Below, piece after piece: positions 62,393-64,000 of a stretch of 64,000 nucleotides of DNA. This DNA comes from Mycobacterium sp. E2479 (GTDB taxonomy: Bacteria > Actinomycetota > Actinomycetes > Mycobacteriales > Mycobacteriaceae): contig NZ_LZJR01000044.1 in the NCBI RefSeq assembly GCF_001667925.1, positions 31,403 to 95,402 of the forward strand. The letters run 5' to 3'. How positions within the stretch are numbered: the stretch's first letter is position 1; every line of letters begins with the position of its first letter. The position numbers and the translations under genes are program-made. A model generated the notes under the pieces. It was given only the letters and a program-made list of their open reading frames with translations. It was not told where the DNA came from and did not search any database.

Positions 62393-64000
62393 TCAGCGCC
62401 CGCGAACCAGTTCCAGCACGTCGGGGCCGTACTGTTCCAGCTTGCGGGCGCCGATGCCGGGAATCCCGATCAGTGCCTCCTCGTCGCCGGGCCGCAACTC
62501 GGCGATCGCGATCAGCGTGTTGTCGGTGAAGACCACGTAGGCAGGCACCTTCTGGTCCTTGGCGGTGTCCAGCCGCCAAGCCTTCAGCCGCAACAACAGG
62601 TCCTCGTCGATCTCGGCGGCGCAGGTCTCGCAGCGCCGCAGCATGACGGCTGCCGGGGTGGTCAGATTCTTGTTGCAGATCCGGCAGCGGGTCGCGGCGC
62701 CCCGGTTACGCCGGGACCTGTTCGGCGTCACGTCGGCGCGCGCCTGGGGCGCGATGCCGTTGAGAAACCGCGACGGCTTACGGCCCTGGCGCCCACCCGG
62801 GCTCCGGGCCAGCGCCCAGCTGAGCGCCAAATGCACACGGGCCCTTGTGATTCCGACGTAGAGCAGCCGCCGCTCCTCCTCGACCGCTTCGCTCTCGGCG
62901 CCGTGCGCCAACGCGTGCGAGATGGGCAGGGTGCCGTCGGCCAGTCCGACCAGAAACACCGCGTCCCACTCGAGTCCCTTGGCCGCGTGCAGCGACGCCA
63001 GCGCGACGCCCTGCACCACCGGTGAGTGCCGGGCGTCGGCTCGCGTCCGCAGTTCGGCGACCAGCCCGGGCAAGTCGAGCTGCGGACGCTGAGCCACCTC
63101 GTCGTCGACCAGTTCGGCCAGCGCGGTCAGCCCCTCCCAGCGCTCCCGGGCCCGGGTGCCGACGGGTTCCTGGGCCGTCAGCCCCAGCGGCTCCAGGATG
63201 GTCCGGACCACTGCGGGTAACGGCCCCTCCGCACCGCGCTCGGCAGCCCGCTGCAGCGCCAGGAGGGCCTGCTTGATCTCCTGGCGGTTGAAAAACCCCT
63301 CGCCGCCGCGGACCTGATAGGGAATGCCGGCTTCGGTCAACGCCTCCTCGTAGATCTCCGACTGCGCATTGACCCGGTAGAGCACCGCTATTTCCGCCGG
63401 CGGGGTGCCGGATTCGATGAGCCGCTTGATCGACGCCGCGACCGCGGCGGCCTCGGCCGGTTCGTCGGGATGCTCGTGGAACGTCGGCGCCGGGCCCGGC
63501 GCCCGCTGACCCACCAGGTGCAACTTGCTGCCGGCAACCCGCCCGCGGGCGGCCGCGATCACCTGGTTGGCCAACGAGACCACCTGCGGGGTGGAGCGGT
63601 AATCGCGCTCCAGGCGCACCACGGTGGCGTCGGGGAACCGGCGGGAGAAGTCGAGCAGGAAGCGTGGAGACGCCCCGGTGAACGAGTAGATGGTCTGGTT
63701 GGCGTCGCCCACCACCGTCAGGTCGTCGCGGTCGCCCAGCCACGCCGTCAGCACCCGCTGTTGCAACGGCGTCACGTCCTGATATTCGTCGACGACGAAG
63801 CAGCGGTAGCGGTCCCGGAACTCGTCGGCCACCCCGGCATCGTTTTCGATCGCGGCCGCGGTGTGCAGCAGCAGGTCGTCGAAATCGAGCAGGGTGACGT
63901 TGTCGTCACGGGCTTTGAGCGCCTCGTAGGCGGCGTAAACGGTGGCGACCCGGGCGGCGTCCAGGGGGATGTCGCGCGCGGCGGCCGCCACCGCGGCCGG
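62393..64000 (-). CDS. uvrD2: ATP-dependent DNA helicase UvrD2, C-terminal part
   Basis: The frame is open to the window edge, so the N-terminus with the Walker A motif is missing; 535 residues are visible. SF1 motifs seen are [12 protein letters not shown] (II), [15 protein letters not shown] (III), [12 protein letters not shown] (IV), [20 protein letters not shown] (V) and [18 protein letters not shown] (VI). A four-cysteine zinc-type motif (CRICNK, CETC) and a C-terminal HRDC domain ([20 protein letters not shown]) mark UvrD2. It unwinds DNA with 3'-5' polarity in repair and is reported essential in M. tuberculosis. Confidence 0.95.
   Translation of the reverse strand, partial: PAAVAAAARDIPLDAARVATVYAAYEALKARDDNVTLLDFDDLLLHTAAAIENDAGVADEFRDRYRCFVVDEYQDVTPLQQRVLTAWLGDRDDLTVVGDANQTIYSFTGASPRFLLDFSRRFPDATVVRLERDYRSTPQVVSLANQVIAAARGRVAGSKLHLVGQRAPGPAPTFHEHPDEPAEAAAVAASIKRLIESGTPPAEIAVLYRVNAQSEIYEEALTEAGIPYQVRGGEGFFNRQEIKQALLALQRAAERGAEGPLPAVVRTILEPLGLTAQEPVGTRARERWEGLTALAELVDDEVAQRPQLDLPGLVAELRTRADARHSPVVQGVALASLHAAKGLEWDAVFLVGLADGTLPISHALAHGAESEAVEEERRLLYVGITRARVHLALSWALARSPGGRQGRKPSRFLNGIAPQARADVTPNRSRRNRGAATRCRICNKNLTTPAAVMLRRCETCAAEIDEDLLLRLKAWRLDTAKDQKVPAYVVFTDNTLIAIAELRPGDEEALIGIPGIGARKLEQYGPDVLELVRGR

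Overview
The window is chromosomal DNA of a Mycobacterium, most likely a slow-growing non-tuberculous species near the M. avium complex. The evidence is high GC, mostly dense coding, WhiB7, UvrD2, UdgX, F420-type LLM enzymes, an MCE protein, a fatty acyl-AMP ligase and PPM1-type methyltransferases. Many genes start leaderless: a TANNNT hexamer lies exactly 7 nt before the start codon. The species call is an inference.

1-21 kb, stress and housekeeping. After the 3' end of a ThDP-dependent enzyme come a UdgX uracil-DNA glycosylase, a hemerythrin-domain protein, a lipoprotein, a PknH-sensor-like membrane protein, an aldo/keto reductase and SDR pair, a GlgX debranching enzyme and a zinc alcohol dehydrogenase. 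From 9.4 to 20.3 kb the content looks dormancy-related: two ANTAR regulators (GAF and PAS types), an NDH-2-like flavoprotein, an HspR-like/Hsp20 divergent pair, a DosR-like regulator whose kinase seems reduced to a remnant, a PPOx flavoprotein, an Acg-type nitroreductase, a MacS/MacR-like two-component pair, an acyltransferase and a YiaA/B-like membrane protein. Candidate DosR boxes and several strong palindromes lie between these genes.

20.4-31.4 kb, lipid region. An antiporter is followed by a tight minus-strand operon: FAAL-ACP-thioester reductase, a PF10118 di-iron-type protein, an epoxide-hydrolase-like protein and an FAD/2Fe-2S reductase. The order suggests a fatty acid is activated, reduced to an aldehyde and processed by an oxygenase-like step. 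A lipid-kinase-like gene, an SDR and a DMT transporter follow.

31.4-53.8 kb, accessory region. An orphan mceA lies beside a frameshifted partial copy of its own 3' end. Two initiator tRNA genes in the same orientation, with related flanks, bracket 9.6 kb holding a cis-CaaD-like tautomerase, a PPM1 methyltransferase, an aldehyde dehydrogenase, an FAD oxidoreductase, GlxA- and AraC-type regulators and a decayed LLM gene. Beyond it lie an LLM oxidoreductase, a UbiD/UbiX decarboxylase pair, a GMC oxidoreductase, a decayed SDR, a nitroreductase, an HD protein and a second GlxA-type regulator. This reads as an imported and partly eroding catabolic region. No integrase or transposase was seen.

53.8-64 kb, conserved core matching M. 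tuberculosis Rv3193c-Rv3198c: UPF0182 protein, PDZ/Lon-type protease, DUF2342 zinc-metalloprotease-like protein, ThiF/cyclodehydratase-like protein, ABC1 kinase, whiB7 with its regulatory leader (promoter, 52-codon upstream ORF, hairpin), and the 3' part of uvrD2.
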